This document shows positions 30,606-42,089 of a stretch of 64,000 nucleotides of DNA, piece after piece. Source of the DNA: Deinandra increscens subsp. villosa. Its lineage: Eukaryota; Streptophyta; Magnoliopsida; Asterales; Asteraceae. The notes under the pieces are model-generated. The model did no database searches. It had not been told where the DNA came from and saw only the letters and a program-made list of their open reading frames with translations. Location of the stretch: contig JBCNJP010000027.1 in the NCBI GenBank assembly GCA_039602395.1, positions 113,128,354 through 113,192,353 of the forward strand, given 5' to 3'. Within the stretch, counting starts at the first letter, position 1; each line of letters opens with the position of its first letter. The position numbers were made by a program, and so were the translations under genes.

Positions 30606-31474
30606 CTCATCAGCCTGCAGAACCTTTATATCCTATTCCAGCATCCTGGCCCTTCATGAAGTGGGGGATGGACATTGTTGGTAAATTACCCAAGGCCCCT
30701 GGAGGAAAGGTATTCATGTTAGCAATGACAAATTATTTCTCAAAATGGATTAAAGCCGAGGCGTACGCTCAAGTCAGGGAAAAAGAAGTTATATCCTTCA
30801 TTAAAAGGAACATATTAACAAGGTTTGGAGTGCCATCTGAGATCGTTTGTGATAATGGCTCCCAATTTATTGGGAGTAGGACCACAAGATTCTGCGAATC
30901 CTGGGGCATAAAGATGATAACATCGACTCCAGTGCATCCTCAAGCTAATGGCCAGGCTGAATCAAGCAACAAAATCATCATAAATAACTTGAAGAAGAGA
31001 TTGAAGGAGAAGAAGGGAAGATGGGCAGAAGAGTTACCCTTGGCACTATGGGCAGACAGGACTACCTCCAAGAACGCCACAGGCCAAACCCCATTTTCCT
31101 TGTTCTTTGGTACTGAAGCAGTTATCCCAACCGAAATGGTGGTCCCAACATTCAGGGTCAGCTCTCAGACCCAGAATTTGAATGATCAGTCCCTGGTTGA
31201 AGACTTGGATACCTTGGATGAACTAAGAGAGCAAGCAGCTTGGAGAATGGCAGCCTACCAACAAAGAATTTCCAAGATTTACAACAAACATGTGAGGATC
31301 AGGAGGTTTAAAGTGGGAGATCTAGTCCTTAGAAAGGCATTTCAGATCACAACAAATCCAGGGGATGGTAAGTTGGCTCCTAAATGGGAAGGTCCCTTCT
31401 TGATTGACTCTGAGGCTGGTAAGGGGGCATATTGGCTAGCTAATATGGAAGGAGAACTATTACCACGACCTTAG
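30606..31474 (+). pseudogene. Ty3/gypsy integrase of B, N-terminally cut
   Basis: The frame resumes at HQPAEPLYPIPASWPFMKWG, just after the zinc-finger cysteines that are present in D. Catalytic residues are in GMDIVGKLP, VCDNGSQFIG and HPQANGQAESSNK (D, D, E). The C-terminal part ends with the GPF-type motif KWEGPFLID. A TAG at 31472-31474 replaces Trp and removes about the last ten residues. The HHCC zinc domain and the second RNase H lie in the deleted stretch of about 0.75 kb, so the enzyme cannot be complete. The open frame runs upstream into G sequence, but that part is not integrase. Confidence 0.88.
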
Positions 31475-32477
31475 AATGCGATACACTTGAAGGCGTATTT
31501 CATGTAAGGCTACCTGTCCCAGGATTCGGCCACCCAGCTATGTGTTTGATTTTAAATTGATGCTGCAAATCCAGGTCAGTTCCTCTCACTTAATTTATTT
31601 CATTTATCCCTTTATATGTTTTACCTTCATTATTCATTTATTAACATCAGTTACATGTTTCATTAATTATTATTCACCACCCTGAACACTCTAAGATCTA
31701 TGTTTCGTCAATTGGGTTACTCAGAATCCAGGATATCCTAGGATTCAGGGCACCCAAAATGCAGGATGCTCGAAAATTCAAGGTACATGGAACAAAGCGT
31801 ACTCCAAGCAAACAACAATCAGCGTATGACTCCTAAATTTGAGACTGGCCATCTCACTTCCGTATTGGGTAAGGCCTAAACCCAATCCTAAGATTTGAGG
31901 ACTAAACTTCCTCCATCCGAATATAGGCTATCACGCCTCCCCCGGGATGCACGTGGCAATTTTTGCCTCGCCCGAGACGCACGTGATCCAAGTATGAAAC
32001 CCTGGGATTGTGGGATCATCCGTGTTAATAGCATTGGTGGCAACCTCCCAATCCAGGGACATATGCGGATCTCTTAAGGTTTAAAATGATTAACGCGTTT
32101 TCAAGATGGATTGGTGCTAACGTACCAACTTAAGACTCCGAGGACATGCCCTAGCCGGTCAGTACGACTAAGAGGAAATCCCTAGTTCGCCGGTACGGCA
32201 CCGGGCATGACCACAGAAATAACTCAAGAGATTGCCTAGTGGCCCATGATTACTAATCCGGGGTCATGACGGTTAAAACCTAAGCAAATTAACTTCTTGG
32301 CTAGTTAATTCTAATCTTTATGTTCATATGACAGGAAATATTCACGAGATCACCACAACTACGAGGATTCCTAAATCCTGGGGGCAACCCAGGAATACTA
32401 AGGTAAACCCTAGAATAATTCCATACATCAGCAAATATATTTCATACATTTCAAACACAAGCATGTAACTAAAGCAG

Positions 32478-32534
<57 letters not shown>

Positions 32535-32730
32535 CCAACCTGGGCCCGGAAAAGCTCCGGACGTCCCAGGATGGGGACATGTCAAAAGACCCTGGATTTT
32601 ACATCCAGGGGTGGGGCATTGTCTTAACAAAATAAACCGGGAAACATCAACCGGTATCACACCACATGCATAAAAATAAAATTGTTTCTAAAACATGAAC
32701 CACAAAAGACGAGAAGGTGACCCCTATTCT
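31475..32730. other. Noncoding spacer between integrase and antisense gene (B)
   Basis: Colinear with 474-1667 in A. No coding frame. It contains many CCAGG words and a TA microsatellite. Confidence 0.7.
32479..32530. repeat. (TA)n microsatellite
   Basis: About 26 TA units. A has only TTATATTA at the matching place, so it expanded in B after the copies separated. Confidence 0.95.
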
Positions 32731-34446
32731 TCAAGCTGCATTCTGGGGCACCTCCTTTGCTTCATCACCTGGAACCTCCTCCGCTGCCTCGGACCCCTGG
32801 GCTGGCTGCTCTCCCTCCTTCGGCTGATCGATCTCCATGGCGTGGCCAGCGGAACCCTTGGACGGGGTACCTTTGCTGGATCCAGGGGCAGCATCAGGGT
32901 CACACCCAGCGGGGATGGTTGCGCCTAGTTCGCGCAGTTTGGTTACCCATCCGGTCACATCCCACATGGGGTTCTGAAACCCGAGGTCCCTAGCCTCCTT
33001 AGCCATTTTCAACCTGCACTGAAGAAGGGAGATACGAGCTATCAGCCTGCCTTCGTCGCCCTTTGCAGCCAAAGCAGCCTCATGTTCAGCCCGCGTGTCC
33101 GCTGCCTTCTTCTCGAGGTCCTTCACCAGCCCCAGGTTCTTGTTGGCCATCATCCTGGCCGTATTCAGCTCCTTGTTCAGGGCAGCAAGCTCTCTCTTGG
33201 CTGAAGACTCAGCATCATGGGTACGCTTATCAGCAAGAAAAGGTAATTTAGTTAGACATTTTGGATCTTGAATGGTTTAACTATGCAGAAAATTTAGGGG
33301 TACCCAGGATTAACTTACTTGGTGAGAAGAGGCTTCAGCATGAGCGCGCAGCTCAGCGGCGTCCATGTTTTCCAGCGGTAACAGAGAGGGAGCAGCAGCG
33401 GTAGCCCTGGTCTTACGCTTGGTGCCGGAGGTCTTTGAGGAAGGAGCCCTAGGGGCAAACATGGGCTCAGCTTTCACAGTGGCCAGAACTTGGAGGTCTC
33501 GCTCAGATTCACCCAACAGAAGGTCGTCCAGATCTATGTTCTCAAGGTTGATGGGGGTGGCAGCTGCTGAAAGACAAAAAACACAGGAAATCAACAAAAT
33601 CCAAGGCGCAAATGGCAGGGTACCAAGATACTTACAACTTGACATGCTATGAGAGGTGGATGAAGTAGCTTGGTGGGGGTCAGCCCTTAATTCTCGTTCC
33701 ACTTCGTTGATGCTGGGGAAGGCTTCAAATCTCTCAAACGCCCCTGGATTTGCAGGGCCGATTAAGCTCAGGCTAGGCACTGCAAAACAAGAAAATCCAA
33801 GGTCAGTATTTAAATAACATATAATATAAGTAGAAACCCTAATCCCTAACGCAGGTGAAAACCTACCCTCTACTTTCCACCTAATCGGAAGGCTCATCCC
33901 TCCTGGAATAGTTGACCTCTTGACAAAGAAAAATTTCCCTTTCCATTCCTCGTGAAACGAAGCCCGAGGAATCATCTGAATTTCTTTGTTCAAAGCTTTG
34001 AACAAGAATCGGTTGTTACCATGGGATTTGAGCTCATAGCCCAGGGCCAGTTCAGGCAACCCAACCAGGGAATCAAACTCATTGTTGAGACGATCGATTG
34101 AACCCAGGATTCTCCAAACAATAGGAAGGGTTTGGGCAAATACAAGACCAGTAGCCTTGAAGAACTCGGCCAGAAGGCCGGTGAAAGGGTAAGAAAGGCC
34201 CATGGAAAAAGGAGTAAAGGGAAAGCAAACCCAGGTCTCAAAGCAGAAATCCGATCGAAGCCTCTTGTTGAAGGGTCTGATTTCGGCAGATTCGGGAAAA
34301 AGGCCAGACGACAATAATGCAGCGATGTTGTCGTCAGTGAAGGTACAGGTCTCTAACCCTCTGTTTTGTAGGTAATTTTGATTAAGAAAATCCTCGATTC
34401 CTGTCTCTCTAGCTAAAGTTTCCGATCGGATTTTTTTTCGGGTCAT
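32731..34446 (-). CDS. Antisense spliced gene of Tat element (B copy, open)
   Basis: Four exons: 34446-33867 (580 nt), 33779-33636 (144), 33566-33319 (248) and 33225-32731 (495). They sum to 1467 nt, exactly 489 codons, giving 488 residues with no stop. Introns start GTAGGT, GTAAGT and GTAAGT and end in AG. Intron phases match those of A. The exon-4 acceptor (GATAAG) differs from A because about 40 bases that hold A's acceptor are missing here. The protein starts MTRKKIRSET. It has a conserved domain in exon 1 (TWVCFPFTPFSMGLSYPFTG, then WRILGSIDRLN), a Lys/Arg/Ala/Ser/Pro stretch in exon 3 (SGTKRKTRA) and a helical, charged exon 4. No transposition enzyme motif is visible. Antisense ORFs at this site are known in Retand-type elements, with unknown function. 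It is open although gag and pol of B are broken. Confidence 0.75.
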
Positions 34447-34575
34447 GATCCGAACCAAAAGGAAAGACGAGAAAGAGAATGTTACCTGGTAGGAAGAAGA
34501 AAGAAGCTGGAGATCCTAACAATAAGCTCTGCTCTCAGAAACGGTAATGATGTAGAAAAGGAGAGTTAAGGCTTG

Positions 34576-34582
34576 CATTTAA
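34576..34582 (-). promoter_or_regulatory. TATA-like position of the antisense gene (B)
   Basis: TTAAATG on the minus strand, 130 bases upstream of the ATG. A has TTAAATA at 131 bases. Confidence 0.4.
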
Positions 34583-34724
34583 CGAGAAGGAAAGTTGCAG
34601 GGGTGATGGGATGTAACTCCACGACGTGGCATACCGGATCCTCTTTTAACGGACACGAATGAAACAAGGGGTGATTTGACCTAAAATTTCAAATTTTCAC
34701 TGCTGTAAATTCTATCCACTTGCG

Positions 34725-34740
34725 AAAATTTGGGGGCAAT
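34725..34740 (+). other. Polypurine tract of B
   Basis: Purine run with GGGGG directly before the 3' LTR. Confidence 0.8.
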
Positions 34741-35686
34741 TGTTATACCCCGAATTCTCGGCTGATAATCCAGGGTGCAGGTATAGGTCAAGGACAGGAG
34801 TGACCCATGAATTGTATAACCCAGAATTTAACAGGTAAAGTTTAGATGACCCAGAAAGTGTCAAGAGTAAAGTAATGTCCCAGGATGTCGCTATAGTCCA
34901 GGGAAGTACATGTTTGCTTTATTTCTAGTTATATGTTATTATGACGCAGGATGAGTTTAATCCAGGGTCACCCCTATTGTACGAATGACCCAGCATGTGG
35001 AAATGACCCTGCATGCTAGGGCATTGTTACTAACTCATTTTGTGCCTATATCTGATCAAGGACAGGTTGACAAAGTCTTCTAACGGTCGATTGGAGTAAG
35101 CTGAAGACCTATTTCGCACGTGGTCAAGGGTTGTTAGCTGGGAACTCGGTCAACCAACTGAAAGAGACGTTGGAGAGAAGATCCCTGGAATATCGGATAA
35201 GTTGTTGAAGATCCATGGAATATCGGACAAGTTATTGAAGCTCTCGGAGTATAAATAGGACATTTAGTCGTTCATTTTCAGCTCATTCGAGCTTTACTCA
35301 TTGTATTCTCGTACTAAACCCTCTGAATACTCATTGTACTCAAACGTTTAAGTGATCAATAAATTGCTAGCGTGTGTTATCGCTACCCGGGGTTTTTATG
35401 TCGGCGGCGCCTTAGAGACATCTAAGGGCTAAGGGCTTTTCCCTAGTAAAATTCTCGGTGTTCCTACTTGCATTTCAGGTTACATTTGTGTTGCTAAGTT
35501 TTTTAACGAATTTCATAAGCAAACCTAACTTTTTACCAAGGATTTTAGTTGTTTGTCCCTGGAATTCTACTGTTATCCCAAGATTTCTTCAAATTGTTTT
35601 CATATATAAATCCTAGGCACCGAACCTCACATTCATATTTGGTTTAAATTTTACTAATCTTGCTTAAGTAATTTTTAGCCAAAACA
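34741..35686 (+). repeat. 3' LTR of element B (946 bp)
   Basis: TGTTATACCC to CCAAAACA, with TATAAATA at 35250-35257 and AATAAA at 35358-35363. Roughly 15-20 substitutions from 6101-7042. Target duplication AATTC at 35687-35691. Confidence 0.93.
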
Positions 35687-36847
35687 AATTCTACAACAAC
35701 GAAACAAAATAGCTTAATTATTTATGTCACTCTAAGTACGCATGCGATCCTATGGTGACATCAACCAAGGCAAAATATCATCAAACTGCACAACCTGCAA
35801 CATGTATAAAATAAAGGTCAACTACGAATTGTTGGTGAGTAAACATAGGTTTAGGGTACTACATAGATTAAAACATGCGAGCCAACGTGATAAGTGCGAC
35901 CAAATATGATAAACCATAATGATATAGGGCACATAGGGGGTGCATGTACCAACCCTGACCTCAAGGTTTCCAATCACAAGGTGCCACACGCGAGGCGGGC
36001 CAAGTGGGCTTGTCAAGCAAATAGATCTATCACCGTAACCCCGTCTTTTTACAGCTAATGCCACGCGAGTAATTATATCAAGCTTGATCACAACCAGTCA
36101 TAAATAAACACAAGTTCACATACAAGAATACAGATAATCCAATAGAATTCGCATGTAGTTTTAGAGTAAAGAATATCGAGTAAGGGTTTTGAATATGATA
36201 CATGTTGCACCCTAAATCGTTTAAATAAAGAGGGGCTATGAATAATCACCTGATGCGAAGACACAATTTAAAGGAACGACACCACGAAACGAGGGAAAAG
36301 TAGACCCGATGATAACCTTGATGACTGATCGTGATTGAGCCAAAATAAATAAATAAGTAAAGTGAAAATCGCGACTTAAAATGATACGACATGACATAAC
36401 CGAATCACGACTTGTTGGTGATTTGGTGAGGTGATAGGTACGATATGAGCCCAAATCCTAAACTAAGGGTGAGGTCAAAGATCCTAATTTGATTATTTAT
36501 GTGAAAGTCAAACCAAGTCAGCGAAAGTCAATTTTCATGGTAATTTAACAATCTAAATCCAAATTCAACATGCATACTCAGATCTAAACATGATTTATCA
36601 TGGATTTTATTGATCTACTTGAATGTAGAATGGACCTAAATAATTCTAGCATGGATCGAATCAAAACTAGCATGATAGTCAACTTTTGGGTACAATTCTA
36701 ACCCTAATTAGCATACATGGGTGGATCTAACCTCTTCACACATAAAAGTCCATGATTGAAGGTCACAACATGTAGATCTAACCTTACATGTCAAGAATAC
36801 TATAGATACAAACATTTAGGATGTAAAAATGTCACCTTGATGATTAT
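35687..36847. other. Unassigned sequence between elements B and D
   Basis: AT-rich, no coding frame that I trust. Its left edge is the direct continuation of 5963-6100 across the B insertion, so part of it should belong to the same possible old LTR (I). I could not find the other end of that LTR. Confidence 0.4.
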
Positions 36848-37511
36848 TGTTATATACCAGAATTCCATACATCCAGGGACTGCGTATTTACTTTGTCTAA
36901 CCCCGGCATGTACGGTAACCCAGCATGCAGGGGAATAGTGACTAACAGATTGTCTTTGACTTTATTTGATCTTTAGTCAGGCACGAAGGGTCGAATAACG
37001 GTCTTGAAGACTTGGTCAACAGAAGAAACATGTGCAGAATAAAATTCTCTCCACCAAACTCGGTCAATAACGGCTTGAAACCGTTGGAATAAAGATCCCA
37101 AGAATCTCGGAATAATAGTTAGGAACTCTGTGTATTTAAATGTGGCTTAGGGGCTTATTTTAGACACTGACGAACACTTGTATTTACACTCACTCACTTA
37201 GCAACAGCCGCAATCAATTGCACTCGAACTTATTTTCAGGGGAATAAATGGGCAACATGTGTTATCGTTCCCAAGGGGTTTTTTGTGCCGGCGGCTCTTA
37301 GAGACATCCATGGGTTAAGGGCTTTTTCCCCCTCAATAATCTTGGTGTTCTTGCTCGCATTCAGGGAAATCTCAATTGTGTTTGCATATAATCTAATTTG
37401 TCCTTAAATTCAAATCGTTTTTATAAGTTCAACATATTTTACATCCAGGGCACGTAACCTCACAAACTAATTTAGCAACGAAATTGTTCTTAGAAACTTT
37501 TAGCCAAAACA
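36848..37511 (+). repeat. 5' LTR of element D (664 bp)
   Basis: TGTTATATACC to CCAAAACA. Compared with the 3' LTR it lacks about 60 bases near the start and has about 25 more bases near 37130-37165. It is related to the B LTRs at both ends and in the GTGTTATCG region. Confidence 0.88.
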
Positions 37512-37514
37512 ATT

Positions 37515-37532
37515 TGGCGCCCACCATAGGGC
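37515..37532 (+). other. Primer binding site of D
   Basis: TGGCGCCCACCATAGGGC, the B site with changes in CGTGG to CATAG. Confidence 0.7.
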
Positions 37533-37606
37533 AATTGGTGTCAATCTTTTTCCAAACTCTTGCTAGATTCATTTTTAACTTGATTTTCACAAAAAATTAT
37601 CAAAAA

Positions 37607-39460
37607 ATGGCAACACAACCAAGTACCTCGAATGCGTCTACCCCTGTGAGCACCTCTTCTGGGACTAGCACTGTCCTTCCTCCTCCACCACCATGGGTTA
37701 CTACATAAACAACAAGTACCATAACTCGTAACACCAGTCGGCCAGTCAACCAGGGTGTCATAGGATCAGGACGTGGTGGAGAAATCCCAGTAATGGTCTC
37801 CAATGATAAATTCCTCACTATGTTCGCAAAGATGCAACAGTACATGGAGCAACAGCAGAAAGTGAACCAGGATGTGCTTGGAGAGGCTAGGCTGAAATCG
37901 TAGATGAACAGAGTGGATCATACACCTACTTCTCCTGTTCAGGCTATAAGGCTACAATTCAATAGTCCTGGGAATGGGTCTAGCCTAGCGGATGACGTCC
38001 AAATCACAAACCCGAGACTTGCATTTGCTACTGCTTACAGCACCCTGGCTAACAGACCCAGAATGTCTACATTCAGGGAATCTACCGTGAATACTGGGGG
38101 CACCGCTACCCAGAATACTGGTAACATCCTAGGAACCCCTAATCTTAATGCTCATACTAATGAATCTGTGCAGGACGCATGTCTTAGCCCAGCAGTAGGA
38201 GCTCAAGAAATTAAAAGAAATGATCTTGAGTGTTCCTGGAGTGGTCAAACCCATCCCTGCAGTAGCACCAGCGAGTCATCGACTTCCAAGGTTTGCTCCC
38301 CCAATATTTGACGTAGAAATACCCAAGAGGTTCCAGACTCCTAACATGAAGTTGTACGATGGCCCAACTAACCCGGAGGAACACGTGGCCAGTATATGGA
38401 AAGTATGGAAGTAATCTGTATGCCCCCTGAAATCAAGGAGGCATGCCTATGTAAAGGTTTTGGGTCGACACTAACAGGCTCAGCTTTAAAGTGGCTAATG
38501 AGTTTTCCACCCTTTTCTATCACATATTTTTCTCATTTAATTAATTTTTTCCATAACCAGTTTTCTTGTAGTCACAGTTTTGAAAAACTGACGAGTGATC
38601 TTTACAGGGTTACCCAGAATGCTAACGAGTCTCTCAGGAATTATGTGAACAGGTTTGGCAGAGAGGTCCTAGATATTCCCAACATGAAAATGGCTACCGC
38701 AGTCTAAGCGTTCAAAAAGGGCCTCAAGAAGGAATCACCCTTCTATGAAGATCTTGTGATGAACCCTTGTCATAGGGTTGATGAAGTAAGTCATAGGGCC
38801 CTACGATTCATCAGACTTGAAGAGGACAAGAAAGTGCAGGAGAAAGTGGATGCAGTCCCAGGATACGGCTCCTCCAATAGGAAACTAGAGCTAGTGCATC
38901 CTAGGTCCCAAGGCCTAAACCCTATTTCAAACCCGAAAATCCTTGGGTTAATAGGGTCGATCAGGGTGAAGATGAGGATGATGAAGAATATTCTACTTTT
39001 AACGAGTTTTGTTTTGCTACTGATGTTGCAGGTGTGATTAACGCTATGCAAGACTTGGGGGACAAAGCAAGGTGGCCCAAGAAGACGGATAAACAAACAT
39101 CCTGGAAGGACAAGTCCAATGGTGTGCGTATCATGAGGACTTTAGCCATGTGACCGAGGATTCCATAGCTATACGCAAGGAGATCATCTACCTATTGAGC
39201 AAAGGCTTCCTGAAGGAACTCTTGGGGAGGAAGAATGACAAATCCAAGGGCGCTGACAAGCCTGCGAGATACAGGGGAACTGAACAGACCCAGGATGCAG
39301 ACAGATCATGTGGACATCCTGAGCGAGCAGCATCCCCTCCCTGGATGCAAAGGTAATTTATTTTATTTCTGGTGGATCTGATATATGTGGTACTTCTTAT
39401 TCTGCAGCTAAAAGGTACGCAAGGGAAACCAAATCAGACGTACCCAGGAAGTCAGTCTAA
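37607..39460 (+). pseudogene. Tat gag (D), broken
   Basis: ATG at 37607 (MATQPSTSNAS). Stops at about 37706 and 37900 and frameshifts at about 38220, 38390 and 38705. Recognisable pieces are PKRFQTPNMKLYDGPTNPEEH, split at the H, SALKWLMSFPPFS, SFEKLTSDLYRVTQNANESL, and a zinc-knuckle-like region near 39120-39160. It is homologous to B gag throughout. No intact protein can be made. Confidence 0.85.
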
Positions 39461-39480
39461 AAGCCTCAGTACAAGCATAT

Positions 39481-39990
39481 ATGAAAGACATTACCTTTGG
39501 TGAAGACGAAAGGTGCAACATCATGGACCCTCATCATTATGAGCTCGTGATTACGCTTTATATAGCTAACCACTTCGTGAAGAGGATCCTGATTGACGGG
39601 GGAAGTTATGTCAACATCATTCAACTTGAAACATTAACCAAGATGCGGATACCCCAGGATGAGGTCGTGGCCAAATCCATGGTCCTTGTGGGTTTTTCAG
39701 TGGTGAAATAAAGAACACCCTGGGAGAGGTGAAACTCCCAGTATACATTGAGGGAGTGAACTCGATGCATTGCTTTTGTGCCATGGATGATCCGTCCGGG
39801 TACAACATCATCCTAGGCAGACCCTGGATTCATGACATGAAGGTTGTCCCCTCAACCTACCATCAGTGTGTCAAACTGCCAACACCCTGGGGGTGGTCAC
39901 CATCCACAGCGATCAGCAAGAGGCAAATGGACTACTACACATCATCCATGAAGATCTCAGCGAAGGCCCGTCAAGGATAGAAATTAAAGA
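39481..39990 (+). pseudogene. Tat aspartic protease (D), broken
   Basis: ITFGEDERCNIMDPHH leads to the active-site motif RILIDGGSYVNIIQL at about 39583-39627. A frame break at about 39705 separates the later part (VYIEGVNSMHCFCAMDDPSG, IILGRPWIHD). B has a stop just before this motif, whereas D reads Arg there. Confidence 0.75.
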
Positions 39991-40052
39991 AGAAGGCCAG
40001 GTATGTCCTAGAGGAAAGGGAGCAGGATGTCAAGCAAATAGTCCTAGATCCC

Positions 40053-41544
40053 TTGCATCCTGGGAGAAAAGTGTCAATTAGCACTAACATCCCTGACCCT
40101 ATTGAAAAAGAGCTGGTGGAATTCCTCAAATCCAGCGTGTCAACATTTGCATGGAATATTGAAGACATGACAGGTATATCAAAAAATGTTATAACACATA
40201 AACTTGGTATTGATCCCTCTTACAGGCCCGTGCATCAAAAAAGAAGAAAGTATGCTCCTGAGAAATATGTGATAATCCAATATGGAGGTGGACCATCTAT
40301 TAAAGAACAAGATGATCAGGGTCAAGTTCCCAAAATGGTTGGCCAATGTGGTAGTAGTGGAGAAGAAAAATTGAAAATTGAGGGTCTGTGTGGATTACAC
40401 AGACCTGAACCGTGCATGTCCTAAAGACCCTTTTCCCTTACCACACATTGACTCCATGGTAGATGCAACGACATGTTATGAATTGTTAACATTCATGGTG
40501 CCACTTCAGGATTTCAACAAATTCAAATGGAGCCCAGTGATCAGGAGGATATAGTGTTCATTACACCCACATGTATTTATTGTTACGTTGTTATGCCCTT
40601 TGGATTGAAAAATGCAAGGGAAACCTACCAAAGATTGGTGAATATGATGTTCAAAGAAAAGATAGGAGAAACTATAGAGGAGTATATAGACAACATGGTG
40701 GTAAAATCCCTGAATGTCAGCACCCATGTGTAGGATGTTAGAGAATCTTTTGATGTCTTGGACAAATACAATATGAAGCTAAATCTAGAGAAGTGTCATT
40801 TTGGGATGGGTGCTGGTAAATTCCTGGGTTACATGGTGATCAAAAGAGGAATTAAAGCTAGTCCAGAACAAATTTGTGCCATTATGAATCTGAAGTCATC
40901 AGAATCAACCAAGGATGTACAAAGGCTGACAGGCCGGGTTGCAGCCATGAACAGATTTATCTCCAAATCCTCGGAGAGATGCCGAGATTTCTATAACCTC
41001 CGGAGAAAGAACAAAAAAATTCGAGTGGACATTCCAGCATGAGCAAGCCTTCCAGGATTTGAAATCATATCTATCCTCAGCACCTCTCCTGATGAAGCCG
41101 AATACAGGGGAACCATTGTCCTTGTACCTTGCAGTTTGAAGAATACGGTAAGTGCAGTCCTAACCAAGGATACAGAGGGTCAACAACACCCGATGTACTA
41201 TGTAAGTAAGAGTCTTCTTGATACTGAATCCAAGTATTCGCATTTAGAGAAACTTATAATAGCCCTAAGTATGGATTCTACTAAACTTAGACATTACTTT
41301 GAGACTCATACTATACATGTGAAAACTAACTACCCTATAAAGTCCGTGTTGAGAAAACCTGAGATGTCAGGTAGAATGGAAAAATGGTCCCGAAAGCTGA
41401 GTGCTTACAACCTGGTCTATGAAGCAAGAACAACCATAAAATCACAAGCTCTAGCAGACTTTGTGGCTGATTTCAGTAGAGATATCCAAAATGAAGCAAA
41501 TCAAGAATTCCAGAGCCTGCAGGAAAAGAATTTTCAGGATGTTG
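40053..41544 (+). pseudogene. Tat reverse transcriptase and first RNase H (D), broken
   Basis: Pieces in order: DMTGISKNVITHKLGID, a frameshift at about 40280, the VDYTDLNRACPKDPF region in another frame at about 40385-40430, then VFITPTCIYCYVVMPFGLKN. The catalytic box reads YIDN (about 40687) in place of YIDD, which would remove a metal-binding Asp. RNase H follows (LTKDTEGQQHPMYYVSKSLL). Frame breaks also lie at about 40500, 40731 and 41035-41130. It is not functional. Confidence 0.85.
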
Positions 41545-41960
41545 GACCCTATTTACGGATGGGGCATCCAATGTCAGGGGGACAGGCCATGGAATCATAC
41601 TGAAATCATGAAAGGGGGACATGATACCCCAGGCTATTAGGTGTAAATTCCAGGCGACTAACAATGAAGCGGAGTCTGAAGCCTTGATTGCTGGCCTACA
41701 ACTAGCCTTGCATCTTGGGATCCAGAACATCCAGGTATATGTCGACTCCCTACTTTTAATTAATCATTTTAATGGATCTTACGCAGTGAACAGGGAGAAG
41801 CTAGCTAAGTACCTAGAAGTTGTGAAGGCCCATATCCTAGGATTTTCAAACTTTCAACACACGGCAAGTACCCGGGAATAAAAATGCTGAGGCAGATGCA
41901 CTAACAAATCTGGGGTCAACATCCAAGGCAATGGAGGACACACACAACCCCATAATCCAC
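41545..41960 (+). pseudogene. Second RNase H domain of Tat element (D)
   Basis: It starts at the TDGASN motif (about 41553, shifted frame). Next come NNEAESEALIAGLQLALHLG with the catalytic Glu, VYVDSLLLINHFNG with the catalytic Asp, and NAEADALTNLG with the final Asp (about 41884-41915). It is the extra RNase H (RVT_3 type) that marks the Tat lineage. B has only its first few residues. Breaks lie at about 41600 and 41878. Confidence 0.8.
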
Positions 41961-42089
41961 ATACTGAGCCTAGCAATCAACCAACAAACGAACCTAGAAG
42001 ACATTGATCCTGGGGGCAGGGTCTTAGCATCTAATTCCCAGGATGGACAGTATCCTGATTCCCAAGATGATCCGTCATCCTGGACCAGA

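Larger units (their letters stand above)
6101..35686 (+). mobile_element. Tat-lineage Ty3/gypsy retrotransposon B, with nested insertions
   Basis: The 5' LTR is 6101-7042 and the 3' LTR is 34741-35686. AATTC flanks both ends (6096-6100 and 35687-35691), which proves that the two distant LTRs belong to one insertion. Domain order is gag, protease, RT, RNase H, start of a second RNase H, [copia insertion], integrase, spacer, antisense gene, purine tract, LTR. Comparing the LTRs by eye gives roughly 15-20 differences in 945 bases. About 19.5 kb in the middle is inserted copia DNA, and about 0.75 kb of B itself is missing beside it. Confidence 0.93.

Noticed and set aside
32478..32660. Open frame over the TA repeat
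   Set aside because: It encodes only Tyr/Ile repeats from the microsatellite.
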